From assembly GCA_003175915.1 (NCBI GenBank), contig PSRH01000081.1, forward strand, positions 1 through 5,592: DNA of 5,592 nucleotides, given 5' to 3'. Source of the DNA: Candidatus Melainabacteria bacterium (GTDB lineage Bacteria > Cyanobacteriota > Vampirovibrionia > Obscuribacterales > Obscuribacteraceae). The position numbers were made by a program, and so were the translations under genes. Shown one piece after another: positions 5,526 through 5,592 of this stretch (its first letter is position 1; each line of letters opens with the position of its first letter). The notes under the pieces are model-generated. The model was not told the origin of the DNA, did no database searches, and worked only from the letters and a program-made list of their open reading frames with translations.

Positions 5526-5592
5526 ATGAAACGCAAGAACCCTACTGACCTGCCTCAAACGAAGTCATCCTTTGCGAACATTTTTTCTGACT
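5526..5592 (+). CDS. Start of an unidentified gene, cut by the window edge
   Basis: From ATG 5526 the plus strand is open to the window end: 22 codons, beginning MKRKNPTDLPQTK and continuing with SSFANIFSD. The basic, polar start followed by an amphipathic stretch looks like a natural N-terminus, and the style recalls some transposase starts, but 22 residues cannot identify a family. There is no clear Shine-Dalgarno site (upstream bases are TTTAAACGCCG), so the call is weak. It would be divergent from the GH77 gene, sharing the 5284-5525 interval for both promoters. Confidence 0.35.
   Translation, partial: MKRKNPTDLPQTKSSFANIFSD

Noticed and set aside
4898..5548. 216-codon plus-strand open frame
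   Set aside because: Most of it is antisense to the GH77 gene and it lacks a start site. The last 45 residues past the GH77 gene look incidental.

Overview
This is a bacterial window: genes sit behind Shine-Dalgarno sites, intrinsic-terminator hairpins follow three transcription units, and one product carries an HD-GYP domain. I cannot place the organism more finely from the sequence. By eye, base composition is a patchwork. The HD-GYP gene and the GH77 gene are clearly GC-rich, while the stretches around about 1100-2240 and 5400-5592 are more AT-rich. Mixed ancestry or loose gene packing could each explain that.

Layout, left to right: (1) A minus-strand gene (72-1019) encodes a 315-residue protein of unknown function built on two tandem copies of an about 75-residue alpha/beta unit, and a 13-bp terminator hairpin (18-53) follows it. 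(2) About 1.26 kb (1020-2279) has no convincing intact gene. On its minus strand it holds several open, coding-like stretches broken by stops, probably relics of a decayed gene at most. (3) A plus-strand pair follows: an HD-GYP phosphodiesterase-like protein with all metal-ligand motifs (2291-3145), and 21 bases later a 34-residue single-membrane-span protein with a near-ideal ribosome binding site (3167-3271). (4) The convergent gap 3272-3534 holds two strong hairpins: a long nested one that reads as a bidirectional terminator (3284-3342), and a second (3430-3486) whose only non-Watson-Crick inner pair is a G.U in minus-strand RNA. (5) A minus-strand gene (3535-5283) encodes a very divergent GH77 4-alpha-glucanotransferase (MalQ/amylomaltase family). 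It keeps the three catalytic acids but has lost the family's near-invariant arginine beside the nucleophile. An imperfect 22-bp palindrome lies in its leader. (6) At the right edge a plus-strand reading frame starts at 5526 and runs off the window.

The clear genes do not form one pathway. The HD-GYP gene and the small membrane protein probably share a transcript and suggest cyclic-di-GMP signalling, with the peptide perhaps acting at the membrane. The GH77 gene is a separate, convergent unit for alpha-glucan (maltodextrin/glycogen) metabolism. I see no CRISPR array, no tRNA or rRNA, and no complete mobile element. The points most worth a second look are the altered GH77 active site, the unlisted 34-residue membrane peptide, and the duplicated-domain protein.
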